In this document: positions 34,566-46,819 of the stretch, piece by piece | Layout: each line of letters starts with the position of its first letter | Numbering within the stretch: the first letter of the stretch is position 1 | Assembly: GCA_946811695.1 (NCBI GenBank) | Contig: OX328125.1 | Coordinates: 54,119,759 to 54,183,758, forward strand | Direction: 5' to 3' | Source of the DNA: Gonocerus acuteangulatus | Taxonomy: Eukaryota; Arthropoda; Insecta; Hemiptera; Coreidae | DNA: 64,000 nucleotides | The notes under the pieces: generated by a model | Told to the model about the DNA's origin: nothing | The model's database searches: none | The model's input: the letters and a program-made list of their open reading frames with translations, nothing else | Translations under genes and position numbers: made by a program

Positions 34566-36385
34566 AACAATATAGATCAAGGATGGTTATTCGGTGGATA
34601 ATGGACCTATATGCAATATAACATTGCTTCAAAACAGTCTCTTTTATCTTTTGTATTGTGTTGTTGCCATATGAAGTCCACTAAATACGCCAGGAAATCG
34701 TTTAAAAACAAACAAAGAAACACCAATGTACAAATGAATAGCGTTCTAAATAGAAAGGGAATAAAACCGTTACTATAAACACAATGACCAATAGAATTGC
34801 TCATAGGAATAGACCAATAGAAATGCGTTATCCTCATCTTAGAAATCCCCACCTGCGTTGAATGTAATACGTAAGTACAAAAAATACATTTAAACTAATG
34901 CGATGTTTCGTTTAGTACCTATAATAAAACTTTAAATCAAAAGGGCCACATAACAGAACAGGGGTAATGGGGGAGTTCATTAATTGAAATTATATGACAG
35001 TAATAAATAATTAAAAGAGCAAAAATGAGATTTATTTATCCGAAAGGATTAATTTCACATGGGTATCTTTATATGTTTTATAAACGTCACAAATTACAAA
35101 GGCCTTGTAAAATATTTGACTATAATTATTTTTATCGATATGAATGTATATACAAATAAGCAAAGTTCTCGGGAAAACTGAAGTGTCTTCTGGACTCAAC
35201 TAGCTTGCTAGGAATGATTAATTAAAATCATGAATTGTCTGTTAGTAATTCGAGAAACGGAAGTTTTTATTTTGCTATAAAAGGTGTCGAGACGAGGGCG
35301 TGGATTCGAAGACCAAGGGGAACGTAAACAAACTTATTTGCAAGGTAAAACAGACCGATTGAAGATTAAACGGCTTTAGTTTACACAGCCGAGGGGATTA
35401 TTTAGATTTACTCACTCTCGGGAGTTTTTATACACTTCTCGTCGACCAGTTAAGCTTTCCTTGGTCTGTTGTAAGAGAATACTTGGAGTAACTTGAACTT
35501 GAATGAAAGAGATTTGTACAATGGAGCTTTCATGAAGAGGAAAGGAGAGCTGACTGGATCTAATGAGATTTTCATTACAAAGAAGTTTCCATTATCATCT
35601 ACAAACCTTTGTAAATGCCGGAGAGGCTTGAGGAAAGATATCAGGAGAAAGGGGTGGGACTAGTGCTACAAGAGAAAATGAGGAGGGTTTACGCGGTAAA
35701 CAGAGGCAAGAAGAAGAGGACAGAAAATAATAAAAGTCCGAAATGCTAAATAGTAGATACCAAAAATGACTACCCTTAAAATGAATACATATAAAAATTT
35801 ATAATTAAAACAGCCGCTCAAAACAAAAGTAAAAGAGCAAAACTATTCATGTTTTTGCTTTATTTATATAGGTTATTTTACGTAAATTTGTCAGGAATGC
35901 TGACTACACTACTAGTGCTTTATGCAGCTCCTACGTGATGGACGCTTTGTCTAGTAGGTGCCTGGATAAGATGACTTCGTCCGAACAGGAGACGAGTTGA
36001 TTTGTCCAGGCTTTGGTTGTGCTATAAATTATTAATTATCGAAAAAAAATCTAGGAAAGGCCTTTGTGCTCAAATAATCCTTGTCAATTGTAATAGTCGT
36101 ATTTTTACTCAATCATCCGAAGCTAAAAAGGGATTGGACAGTTGGCACAAGAGGATGGAAATCAGAAAAGTTAAGACTGGGCAGGTGCCAAGCACACCTC
36201 TCCTTCCTTCCGGTTAATTACGAAATATTTTATTTATTACACGGGCCTCCTTAATAACGAGCACCTGTCCTGAGCTGTCATGTGTAGCAGTTAGTATAAC
36301 GCTCCGCACGCAAGGACTGCATGTAAAAACTACAGAGAGAATGGATACTCCCTGATCCAGTAGCAACCAAAGAGACTATGTAACT
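34566..36385. other. AT-rich stretch, nothing recognised
   Basis: No repeat family or coding signal recognised. Confidence 0.5.
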
Positions 36386-36389
36386 TTGT

Positions 36390-37040
36390 GAAAGAGACGA
36401 AAAAGAGAAGAACCAGAAAAAAGAAGAATATGGGAAACAGCCGAAGGGGAAAGAGTAAATGAGAAGAGGAAAGTGGAGAACGGTAAAAGAAGAAGAGGAA
36501 AGCGAAAAAGGGAGGGAAATAGCAGAAAGCGAAAGAGTGGAAGATGAAGGGAGAATGTGAAGAAGAGGGAAAGAGAATTGAAGGAAAAGATAAGAAAAAG
36601 AGAATAAAAGAGAAGAACAAAAAAACAGAAGAATATAAGAAAGAGCCGAAGGGGGAAAGAGTAAATGAGAGGTGGAAAGTGAAAAACGGTGAAAGAAGAA
36701 GAGAAAAGGGAAAAAGGGGGGATATAGCAGAAAGTGAATGAGTGGAAGATGGAGAGAAGATATGAAGGGAGAATGTGAAGAAGAGGGAAAGAGAATAGAA
36801 GGAAAAGAGAAGAACAAGAAAACAGTAGAATATAAGAAAGAGCCGAAGGGGGGAAAGAGTAAATGAGAGGTGGGAAGTGAAGAATGGGGACAGAAGAAGA
36901 GGAAAGGGAAAAAGGGGGGGAAAGAGCAGAAAGTGGAAGAGGGAGAGACGATATGAATGGAGAATGTGAAGAATAGGGGAAGAGAATAGAGGCGAAAGAA
37001 AAGAAAATGAAGAAAAAGTCCGGTAAACTGCCGCACGAAC
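36390..37040 (+). repeat. Purine-only tandem repeat, ~200-bp unit, ~3 copies
   Basis: The plus strand is almost all A and G. 'agccgaaggggaaagagtaaatgaga' recurs at about 36440, 36645 and 36843. The 275-residue minus-strand open frame here (36278-37105) is F/S/L/P-rich only because its template is pyrimidine-rich; I do not call it a gene. Confidence 0.9.
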
Positions 37041-37299
37041 AAGGGATTAATGATTGTGGAACTCTGTGGTGCCGTGCCTTCTACCACTTCCTCTCCTTCG
37101 GCCAATACTAACCTAAACCAACTCCTAACAAGCTACTACAGGAAAACCTCTTTCAGATAAACATAGCACAAGGATAGTTTCTCTTAAGTAAAATAAGTTT
37201 TAACAAAACAAACTTCCACACAAAGTTCAATAACTTTCTCTTAATTTGTACACTTTTCGAGATCTGCAAAACTTTTTCAATGATTCCTTCTTTTTTTTT

Positions 37300-37385
37300 T
37301 TTTTTCAACGACAAATATATTCGATGATTCTACCTACGAGATACCGAAAATAGCCCCTGTTGAAATTTTAATACGGTCAGGGTTT
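37300..37385 (-). mobile_element. Helentron-like family B relic
   Basis: On the minus strand 'aaaatttcaacaggggctattttcggtatctcgtaggtagaatc' matches the family-B segment after the microsatellite. The terminal hairpin is lost. Confidence 0.5.
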
Positions 37386-37453
37386 ACTTGGGTTCACCGA
37401 ATGAATAAAAGCATTATCAATTAGAAGCTGACTAGTTGGCGCTATTATTCTTA

Positions 37454-38605
37454 GGGTACGTTCATGGTGAGGATTCATTCTGCGATGCTACGATAGCTAC
37501 TCCGATGAGCGCTGCCCCGATGTAAAACAAACACATGTATTAAGGTGGGAGTGTTCATAGTGAGGATCCTTACTTCCGATGCTATTCTCGCACCCGCGCA
37601 GTGACCGCGGGGAAGAACAAATATTTTGTTTTCTCCTCGCAGTGAGGAGGGAAGCTGCGATGTGGGCCTGACTGTGATTGGTTCCTTCAAAAGGACTCTA
37701 GTGCGCAGGTCACCTACCCTCTCTCATTACTTCATCTTGTGTGATTATTCTTTTTTGGTTATTTCGTTGTCGAGATGAAAGAAAATTGGGTCTTTTTGCG
37801 AAGACTACATCCAGTTACTTTTGAAGTATTTATTTAGTTAAGTGATTTATAACAGTTACTCGTACTAAGTTAAGTGATTTATAACAGTTTCTCGTACTCG
37901 CTGATAAGCTTACTGATTAGCTTACAGGTTCTTTGCTGGTTATCTTTTACTACTTGACTCGTTATCTACGGTTATAATTCATATTAGATAATGGCAAGTA
38001 ATATTTATTAATAAAAAGGTTAATATGATCAAAATCAATTCTCTCAACTATGAAAAAAGTTATTAAGCATTAAAGTTGACTGTTTTGCAGGTTATGAAGG
38101 ATTACATAAAGAATGATATTTGTAAACACACATATTTTATTCCTTTGCTCTCTCTTTTTTGGATCTTTTGCATTTATTAAGCATTACATGATATGCGTTT
38201 CCGCTCGCTACGCTACGCTCCACTTGCTCAAGAAGATATAAGAAAACTCTAGTCAATCCAACTCGCAATTAATAGAATTATATTAATTTAAGCGACTCTA
38301 GTCTATCCAACTCGCTAAAATTAATAGGATTCCATTAATTTTTCCAAGTAAGAAACCAATCCCTTTTTCTTTGTCAGGAACATCACGAACTAATTGTAAA
38401 GGCTCATTTTTTCTCACTAACATAAGCAGAGCTTTTTCATAAACAAAAGCTAATTCACTGTTGAAGGTTACTTTACTCCCAGCAAGAACCAATGCAATGG
38501 TGAGTCAGCATGAACACCCTCCATCGATGTAGAATACATCGGGGAAGCGCTCATGGGAGTAGCTATCGTAGCATCGCAGAATGAATCCTCACCATGAACG
38601 TACCC
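37454..38605. mobile_element. PIF/Harbinger-like element, ~71-bp TIRs, TTA duplication
   Basis: The left arm from 37454 (GGGTACGTTCATGGTGAGGA...) and the right arm ending at 38605 are inverted copies over ~71 bp with two or three differences. TTA flanks both (37451-37453 and 38606-38608). A TIR-like text recurs internally at ~37550 ('gtgttcatagtgaggatcc'). The interior contains a fragment of the 34435 MITE (~38190-38320) and a minus-strand frame of unknown nature. It encodes no recognisable transposase or Myb protein, so it is non-autonomous. Confidence 0.85.
38298..38492 (-). pseudogene. Unidentified peptide fragment inside the PIF/Harbinger-like element
   Basis: A 64-residue frame with protein-like composition: SELAFVYEKALLMLVRKNEP and QLVRDVPDKEKGIGFLLGK. 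It is not low-complexity and lies wholly inside a mobile element. It may be a captured exon piece or a remnant of an element-encoded protein. I do not recognise the family, and the 3' end runs into the MITE text. Confidence 0.25.
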
Positions 38606-39235
38606 TTATTCAGTCAAGAGGTTGCTCCTTGCAGTGGAACATTTACGTACTTACTGTTGCTGTAAACACCTCTATCAAGCGCTCCTAATTAGGCTTTAGC
38701 CTGATATATATATTACAAAAAAAAAAAATAAATAATAAACATGTAAACACCTAAAGATACAAAATGGTTGACAATAATTTGGCTAAGAGAAAGAGAGACT
38801 AAGTGCTGCCAACTGATTTACACCATTTATAGCATTTGCATTTATAATTAGTAAAGCTGGATCTAGAAGGCGAGTGCTCTCCGGTCATTGCTACCAACTC
38901 TCCCTACCTGGGCTAGCTCCAACTAACCGAAACCGCTGTCGTTTTCTTATACACCTCTCGTCAAGTCAGCCTCAAAATTATGCTTTAAAATTTAGAATAA
39001 GTAATTCGGACAAGTACAAGACAAGTATTAAATTAATCTTTTATTTAATCAATGTAAGATTTCATTCAATAGGATCCATCGGAATATGTTTTTAGTTTTC
39101 AAAAAATAAACAAAAATGTCCGTTACTCAGGAGCTGCATTCTTGAATAATTTGCTTAAAATAACCATATAAATTCAAAACAAAACATGAAGAGTTTCAGT
39201 CCTTTATATTTTTAATGAACAGCTGAACAATTATT

Positions 39236-39237
<2 letters not shown>

Positions 39238-39298
<61 letters not shown>
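39238..39298. repeat. (TA)n microsatellite inside family B
   Basis: Uninterrupted TA. Confidence 0.98.
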
Positions 39299-39302
<4 letters not shown>

Positions 39303-39556
39303 TTTCGGAGTAAACCCCACCTTTTAATGGGCCTATTATGATTTTGTTTTACAGCACACGTTACACATTGGTAGAGAATCTTGTCTAGCTTGTTTCGTTC
39401 GAAGGAAGTAAAAATTACTGCCGGTAAGGGCAAATTTATTTCCGGTGTAAACTCCCTTCCGGATGTACCCATTTTGCTGTTTAACAGACACGTTCTATCG
39501 TTGGCTACATGAATATATATCAAGTTTCGAGGCGAAAAACGACAGGCACACACACA

Positions 39557-39619
<63 letters not shown>
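39557..39619. repeat. (TA)n microsatellite, target of a SINE
   Basis: TA repeat after a (CA)n run. The SINE starts right after it. Confidence 0.98.
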
Positions 39620-39621
<2 letters not shown>

Positions 39622-39925
39622 GGCGAGGCTAGCTCAGTGGTAGAGCACTGGACTAATAAGTTAGAGGACCTGAGTTCATATCCCGAGCAAGCACTAGAGA
39701 TTTTTTCCTCTAGTTCCCTGACCGCCCCTAGGCCAACCCAGCCTTTAATTAATTTAATAATGGGTACCTTGGCGCTAATGACTCTAGCAGTCGAAGCAGC
39801 CAAAGGGAAAATCAGGCGGCCCGATCATAGTTCTGACCACACTATCTCCCTAGTGAGCCGTATGGTCATGAATCAGATACCTTGAGGTACTATAGAGCTA
39901 TAGAGCCTCAGGGTCCTCGTGGCAT
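39622..39925 (+). mobile_element. tRNA-derived SINE, family S1
   Basis: The head GGCGAGGCTAGCTCAGTGGT has a pol III A box at ~39630-39640. A worn B box (gagttcatatccc) lies at ~39672. The body 'gggtaccttggcgctaatgactctagcag' and '-ggtcatgaatcagatac' also appears inverted at 4225-4463. It sits inside the TA tract of a family-B element. Confidence 0.85.
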
Positions 39926-40052
39926 GTACACACATATAAATTTTAACGGTGTCATTTTCCTTATTTACAAGGTAGAATCGATTAAGATTCGAAGAAGCTT
40001 TTCAAAAATTCTTTCATGAGTGCAACCTTAATATCTACAAAGAGGAGATTTA

Positions 40053-41040
40053 AAGAACTCTTAAGGATAAGAGGAATGGAGCTGTGGTTAGAGTAAGAAA
40101 GTGGATGAGGAGTTTTGAGTTTGGAGTTTGTTTTTGAGGAAAACAATACCTGGAGACTTGGCTAAACCTTCACTCAGACGACAAGTTTGTGAGAGTTGAT
40201 GTGACAGCTGACTTTGAATTCCCAACCACGGATGCAAACTCTTAACAGCCAACTACCAACTTTGTACACCTATTTCAAAAGTTTACTTCAACAATGGCTG
40301 TAAATAGATACTCATACAATTATGAGTACTTACATATTTATTTATTTTGTATTATACTGATAGAAAAAGAAGGGCGCCAGAAATGTATAACAATACGAAC
40401 AAATAATATCTATGTTTTGAGCTGTATCTTGTGTCGTGGAAGTGCCAAAGGAATTACTGACATTTAGAGTTAACTTTTAGAACATTCTTTTATGGATTTT
40501 CTAAATGCTATGCACAAAAGGACAACCAACCATGGAATGTGTACGAGGAAAACACGTTAATTTATGAACCAACTAACCATTTCTTGAAGAAAAAAAAAAT
40601 CAGAAAATAAATGGAGTTACAGTCAGGTTTTTGGATCATAAGGAACGATACCAATAGGAACAGTATCATTCTTTGATGTACTTACTAGATTACATCGACT
40701 AGAATTACTTATCAAACTTATTGAAAAAAATAAGTCAGAATTTCTTAGGGTTAGTATAACCTCATATGTAATAGGGAATAACTTGGTAAGTTCAAAATCT
40801 TAACTTTTGAGGGAGCTCCTTAAAGAAAAGCTGTAAAGAATTAACACAGAAAACAAGCTACTTTACGAGATGTCGAGTAACCCACATCTTTATAGGTCTG
40901 AAACGATGAAGACTGTGAGTTAGTGACTTCTTTACACTATCCATGAGTCTTAGGATATAATCATAGTGCATGTAACTCATTTTGCGTATTTCATACATAG
41001 AGTGCTCATGATTAGCATGCTATATATAAGAGGGCACCTA
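40053..41040. other. AT-rich stretch, nothing recognised
   Basis: No repeat family or coding signal recognised. Confidence 0.5.
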
Positions 41041-41181
41041 CGTTGGTCCCGATCCGATCCGACTCGATAGCCACCGACTGTCGGAAGAAAAACAAACACA
41101 TGCGTCTCAATGGAGGAGCCGATTGCCACCGATTCTCGGCAGATCAAAATTGTTTGTTTCTAGACCGATTTCGGACCAACG
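41041..41181. mobile_element. Possible 141-bp MITE
   Basis: CGTTGGTCC at the left and GGACCAACG at the right are inverted. 'gccaccga-t-tcgg' occurs twice inside. No clear target duplication. Confidence 0.35.
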
Positions 41182-41329
41182 AAACAAAATGGCGCCAAAC
41201 CACATATTGTGTTTCAAAAAGGTCTACAGCCCCTACATCTTAACCGATTTCCATGCATTTTTAAAAAAAATGAAAGCTAATAAAATTTAGAACAACTTTG
41301 TTAATTCACATTTTTGTTTTTTAAGACTG

Positions 41330-41395
41330 GCAAACAATAAAACCATATTCTCATGTAAAATGTAGTTTTATTTAGGAATAATATGAACCCTGACA
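41330..41395 (+). mobile_element. Relic of the 50202-type hammerhead fold-back, 3' end
   Basis: 'caataaaacca', 'aaaatgtagttttatt' and 'gaaccctgaca' follow in the same order as at 50491-50551. The hammerhead core itself is absent. Confidence 0.55.
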
Positions 41396-42544
41396 ACCCA
41401 GGGGTTTTTTGTTACCCTTGTTTATTAAATTACGAGGAAGGATGTTTATAACCATCTAATGTTTATAACCTTCCAATGCTTTCTAGCTACCGTTCGGTAG
41501 CATGTAGAGAAGAAATGTGAAGATAAGAAGAGGAATATTACTCTTAATATGGGGTATTTAAGAACCGAAACTCCTTCCAAGAAAAGAAAATATTCAATGT
41601 AGCTTGAATATTTTATGAACGCAAAATATTTTTTTAGTGCAACAGACATCCGTTAAGCTTGCGCGAGAAACATAAAAATAGAACAACACTGAACCTTACA
41701 CAATGTAAGCCACAAAAAAAAAGAAAGAAATGTAAGAATGAAAAGGAGGAACAAACTGTGTTGTTGATTCTCCTTTTGGGTTACTCCATCAGCTTACTCA
41801 TCGATAACCGCATTTCTAGGGATCGGCTAAGGGAAGCGGACTGGAGGTCAGGAAGCCGGCAGCGAAAGTATGTGATGTGAATGACCTTTCTAAACACGTC
41901 CCGTCTCTCCCATTATACTCCCCGTCGTTCATACAATAATCGGGTTTCCATTTCAGAATGGTCACCTTACAAATCAACAGGTGAATAATATTTTCTAAGA
42001 AGTATTGGAGGACGCAGTGACTGGAGGGGCGCAGACCAAAAGAAGGATTTGCAAACTTTTCGCATGTGTCACTAGAAAGATTTCTGGAAGTTGGCATATT
42101 ATAAGAAAAAAATATGATATACAATTTCCAAAAAATTTTCAGTTTTGGATTTTTATTTTTATTGATTTGAAGGGTACATTCAACCACAGGACTTTTAGAC
42201 TTTTCATGTACATTCTTAAATACCAGGGAATTTATAGAATTACATTTTATATGTATTCGATAAACAATGAAAATCATTGCACCGTTAAAAAAAAAAAAAC
42301 CTTAAAAACATTTTCGTAATATTAGCTGGCGATACATTAATAGAAATCATACAGCTTTCTAAGAGCTAGAAGTGACTTATCAGAGATCTATAAAAACAGT
42401 AATGATTACAATAAAATAGGTACACAGTTCTATTCAAGCAAAAGAATATATTCATTATTGAGTCTTCTTTCCAGGACCTTTGACAGCATACGAAACCTAT
42501 TCCGGAACTATACTATATTAAAATATAAAAATGACTGACTCTCG
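41396..42544. other. AT-rich stretch, nothing recognised
   Basis: The minus-strand open frame 41816-42277 and plus-strand frame 42005-42319 overlap each other and show no recognisable domain. Confidence 0.5.
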
Positions 42545-42640
42545 TGGTCTGATTTGACGAAATCTTTCAAAACTTATTTAATTAGTTCAACCACAATAGC
42601 CACATTCCTCCGGAAGTTGCTGGAAAAGACAGGAAAATTA
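42545..42640 (+). mobile_element. Probable family B 3' end relic
   Basis: 'ttcaaccacaatagccacattcctccggaag-tgct' fits the family-B 3' end (caacctcaatagctactttcctccggaggaaagtgct) with changes. Confidence 0.45.
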
Positions 42641-44026
42641 TACCAAGGCAGTTCACAAGTAACAGTAAAACAGCGAGAACTTTTGTAAGAAGAGTACTAA
42701 AATAGGGCAGACAGGAGTCAGCAGGCTGTGTAACACGAAACAAAACGCGGCTGTAATTCTAGGTGTCGGAGTCATTGTCAGCATGGAAGAAAATATGAGA
42801 ACTCCTCTGGAGGAAATTATAACCAGCCATGATACTCCTCGGGTGGTGGCTGTCACGGCTTACTGCCTTACCTATAACGCCAGGAAATATCCACAACCAT
42901 AAGGCTTTCCCCGAAGCCATGGAGAAAACGGTTATTTCCACAGCTGAATCGTGATGGATCCTGACTTCTTCCTTTCGGAACGAGAATGTCCCAGGATAAC
43001 TGCAGGAAGAAAATGTTAAGGATACTCACGGGAATTTAAGGAAGACGGTCACATAGGACGTACCATTCCAAGTACGTTTTAACGCAATAGTAGAGCAATT
43101 CAAAATTCAAAGATAATTTACTAATAAAGATGAATGTGCAAAATCATTTTCAACCCAGTAACGTTATAAATAGTAAAAATATTGTCTACTATTATTATTA
43201 ATATTACTTTTGTCAAGTAGGAAAAAAAATCATGTAGGGAATATGAGTAAAACTAGACCACACACGTAGTTTATACATACACAATGATTTTCATAAAGTC
43301 GCTTGAATTATTTCTCGAACGACAGACCTTTATGTCCTGTCACTAACAAACAAATAATGTCTCACTATTAAGGACAACAAAGTGACTGATAAACCCAAGA
43401 CATTTCAGTTCAACAAAATGAACAAACGTTTGAAAATTAATCCAAATAGACACTGTCTGACTTAAAATAGATAAAAATTTCGAACAAAAACAGAGTTATA
43501 AAATTCGACATTCATATCCCAAAAGTAAACCCAAAAGTAAATGATTCAATAAAAATAAATAAAACGATCCAATCTTCATTGGCAAGCCTTAAACTGTTTT
43601 AGTCGACTGTTTGGATCCGAGGAGTACTAAATGCAGTTTCAAGGGAATCGTTTTAGTATTTGGATGCCTAAGTTGATCAAAAGCAGAAACTCAGAAGGAT
43701 ATCGTAAATTTCAGAATGTGTGGTAGGAAAGTAACGTTACGTTCTAAGAACATATTTAGATGTTTACCTAGAATATACTTCCTATGACCTAATTCCTTTT
43801 CTCGTGAATTAGTTCGTAAACAATACCGTTCCTATAAGTGAATTGTTTACTCAGACATCAATTATCTTTTAGTAGCTAAAAGCAGCCAGCCAAAGGATAC
43901 TCTTATGACCACATATATAAATAAATTTCACGGAAACTTGCCGGGTCTAGACCTTTCTTTCTTATAAAAGATAAGTACTAACAATTTATATAATTACGTA
44001 TATATATATATTATTTAAATGGGGGG
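42641..44026. other. AT-rich stretch, nothing recognised
   Basis: No repeat family or coding signal recognised. Confidence 0.5.
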
Positions 44027-44100
44027 CGAGTTTAGCTGTGGTTGAAAACTTCACTAATGTTCTGGAGGATCTGAGTTTAAAACTTCATGCATGATTCATA
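44027..44100 (+). mobile_element. Worn tRNA-SINE head (S1-like)
   Basis: 'ggcgagtttagctgtggttgaaaacttcactaa-gtt-tggaggatctgagtttaaa' follows the S1 head with many changes. The body is not visible. Confidence 0.4.
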
Positions 44101-44504
44101 CATTAGTACTAAAATAATATTGAATGAATAGCAATAAATTAGCAACATAATGAAACCCAATTAGAGATTATTCAAAGGTTATCCCTCTGTCAAAGTTTGT
44201 TTTATTAAATAAATATAGTTAATATGACCAGATAACGAGTAAAGTGCATTTTAATTGCTCACGCGCTAATCATTAAGACGAAATAATGCTATGGAGTCCC
44301 TGAAGCAGGTCTGGTTGACTAAATAGTCCTTGACCTGATGTTAGAGCGGATGTCCGCGCGCTGGTATTTTTAACACTACACGCTCAGCTAGCATGAATGT
44401 AGTTAATTTATCAACAACTGTATGCATAATGTCGCGATACAAATCTTATAGTTCCGATTTTTTTAAAATTACTCTCTTAATTAAAGGTGGCCGTGAGTGT
44501 TAAG

Positions 44505-44650
44505 GCGTGAGCACTTCACATTTCGAGCCAAAGGTCGTGGGTTCGATTCCCACTATAGGGTAGTGGCTTTTCTTTAGAAATAAGAAAAGGCATCAGCTCT
44601 ATCCTGGCTAGAAAAGGGTGGTAACCTACAGATAACCTGTTCCAAAATTC
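44505..44650 (+). mobile_element. tRNA-derived SINE, Ser/Leu-like head
   Basis: GGTGGCCGTGAGTGTTAAGG resembles a Ser/Leu-type tRNA A box, and GGGTTCGATTCCC at ~44536 is a textbook B box. The body 'agaaataagaaaaggcatcagc' and an A/T-rich end follow. The acceptor stem cannot form, so it is not a working tRNA. Confidence 0.7.
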
Positions 44651-44767
44651 TTAGATAATAATAATGTACGTTAAAAGTTAAATAAATAAAAACTTTTTAC
44701 TGCCACATGAAAGAGTGGATCCTTCTTATAAAGCACATCGGGAATGTCGGTCGGAAAAAAATAAATA

Positions 44768-45370
44768 AATCGCAGGAAATGCGCCATCTTAGCATAGAAA
44801 CAGTAAATGTTTTGTTTTGTTAACACAGGTAAATGACAGTATCCTTTGCAGAAATTATCGTTTCCACTTTCTCAAAGTTCGCTCTTAAAAACATTAATGC
44901 AAATATATACGAGTATATATGAATTTAAACCGTTTCCTCTTTACTGCTCAGGACAGTTATAATATAAGTTACATTTTTTTTAATCTATGTGCAGCTTAGT
45001 TTTTTCAATATAATTTAAAATAAGTCGTTCCTTAATTTAGAGGTCAATATTTTTGATATTTACAATTAAATTTTAAATAGCTACGCATCGGTAAATGTCA
45101 GTTTCGACAGAATCAGAGCAGTATTTTGGGAGCTCTGCCATAATATACTTATGAGACAGCACCCTCTTTGAATAATATTTTATTTATTATTAAAAACGGG
45201 GTTATTTTATTTTAAATAAAATTCTATATTTATTATTAAATAAATAAATCATTGATGTATGGATTCTGAAACGTGACATTTTCTAGTTGGCACTTTGGGA
45301 TTTCTTCATGAGGTCAACCTAATTAACGGGGTTCCTCCCTGTTATGGAGGGAGGGAGGAAACGCGCTAAA
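44768..45370 (+). mobile_element. Helentron-like family A, short diverged copy
   Basis: The 5' end 'cgcaggaaatgcgccatcttagcatag' at ~44771 and the 3' end 'ctgaaacgtgacattttctagttggcact' lead to hairpin TTCCTCCCT / AGGGAGGAA (45332-45360) and ACGCGCTAAAA. About 600 bp, so much of the usual interior is missing. Confidence 0.65.
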
Positions 45371-46099
45371 AGATTTGTTCAGTAGAATTAATGAAATCGG
45401 ACAACTTGAAGCAGGAAGTTAATCAAAACCTTAAATAAAATTTGGTAGGTTCAATTTGGTTCCGTGTTGTTGTATTTCATGTCCCCAGTTCAATGAATTC
45501 TAAGCTATGAAGCGAAAGCCATTTATATTTGCATCAGGAAGATTCTATACTAAAACCGCACTATCGATGGATTAATAATAGTAGATAAGGTTGCGGTGTA
45601 TTGTGTAGAAGTACATATCTAAATAGAGTTATGAGTAGTTAGACCTTGAGATGCCGGCAGTAGTGCAGTCTATAAGATAATGAACTAAAGCATGTATTAT
45701 TAGAACACAATGAAAGCATCGAGGAAGGGAAGAATAGAGTCCCTTCAACAGTGGGCACGAGAAGCAGAAAGAGGGAACTCTTTTATTAGTTCATAGCAAA
45801 TATAAGATAGATAGGTGGATAGTATTGTGAATATCATCATATTTATAAAGTGATTTTTCTCTCTTTAAGAGGTAGAAAATCACTCCGTGTGGCAGGGATT
45901 TTTTTTTCAGGTAGCCTACCGCTACAAAAGTCAACCTCCCATAGGTGGGACTCGAATCCCTCAGCTCCCATATGAGAATTCAGCTGGATACTGGACAACG
46001 GGGAGACCCCATTGGATGTTATGTTTGCGGCGGCTCCTCATTCTACTCTTTTTATCCATTAAAAAAAAAGAATCACTCCTACATGAGAGGGGTGGATAT
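45371..46099. other. Mostly unrecognised; tRNA B-box-like text at ~45950
   Basis: On the minus strand 'gggattcgagtccc' near 45950 is a B box, but no A box is seen at the right distance. A diverged SINE is possible. Confidence 0.4.
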
Positions 46100-46318
46100 T
46101 GTAAAATTATCTGATTCCGCCTGATATATGCTGTATGCTCCAGAGGCCTGACATTACCCTTTTTGGTAGAGCCCATTAAAGGATGGGTATGCGGTACGGG
46201 CTGGGAAACCGATTCCGACTTAAAAAGGCGACACAAGTCTTCAGTGCACGTAGGAGTATCGAACACAGGTCCTACAGAATATGAGAAGAGTGCTCTACCA
46301 CTGAGCCAAGTCCCCTCC
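46100..46318 (-). mobile_element. tRNA-derived SINE, minus strand
   Basis: From 46318 on the minus strand: GGGACTTGGCTCAGTGGTAG (A box), 'agcactcttctcatattctgtaggacc' and 'tgttcgatactcc' (B box), then an unrelated body. It differs from S1 in body and anticodon-arm text, so it is probably a separate family. Confidence 0.65.
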
Positions 46319-46327
46319 CTGAGCCAA

Positions 46328-46328
<1 letters not shown>

Positions 46329-46378
<50 letters not shown>
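46329..46378. repeat. (TA)n microsatellite
   Basis: Uninterrupted TA right next to the SINE head. Confidence 0.98.
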
Positions 46379-46379
<1 letters not shown>

Positions 46380-46819
46380 AAGCATTTAATGTACCAAGAA
46401 TTAAACAAAATATGCATTTACGTACACATTAAAAGAGCCGATAATGTCATAATGGCTTCATGACTAATGTATAAAACTGCTTTATAGCAGTACTGAAAAT
46501 TACATTATTTTATGGGAATTTAATAGTGGAGTGTTGTGAAAACTAGTTAAAATTGCTTATTATTATCCATTGATGGCTCATTTAATGGTGTTTGATAATT
46601 AGTGAGTACAAGTGGAAATATTCTAATATAAATATCTTGCACGTGGGAGATTAAGTAAACATAACCCCATTGCGGGATGGTCGTTCACGAACGACACATG
46701 GAGATTATCGATATATTGTAACCTATACAATCTGTTTTTCTTAGCTTTACTGCTTACTTGATTGAACCAGCCACTCCAAACATATATCGATTGTGTTATA
46801 TCTATTGAATGTTTCTAAC
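46379..46819. other. AT-rich stretch upstream of the LINE
   Basis: Nothing recognised. The LINE 5' end may reach into this part. Confidence 0.4.

Larger units (their letters stand above)
39111..40052 (+). mobile_element. Helentron-like family B, copy with SINE inserted
   Basis: It starts near 39111 with AAAATGTCCGTTACTCAGGA and has 'aaccatataaattcaaaac'-type text. A TA tract (39238-39298), ~145-bp repeat units ('gagtaaaccccac...') and a second TA tract (39557-39619) follow. After the SINE it continues 'aaattttaacggtgtcattttcc', 'gcaaccttaatatctac' and a worn terminus. The order is the same as in the 6455-11326 copy. Confidence 0.65.

Noticed and set aside
36278..37105. 275-residue minus-strand open frame
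   Set aside because: Caused by a purine-only tandem repeat. The peptide is F/S/P/L low-complexity with no domain.
39622..39694. tRNA gene
   Set aside because: The A box is good, but the B box and acceptor stem are worn and a SINE body follows. The same applies at 44505, 46270, 53780 and 53990.
41816..42277. 153-residue minus-strand frame as a gene
   Set aside because: It overlaps an opposite-strand frame (42005-42319), and neither has recognisable motifs. AT-rich DNA gives such frames by chance.
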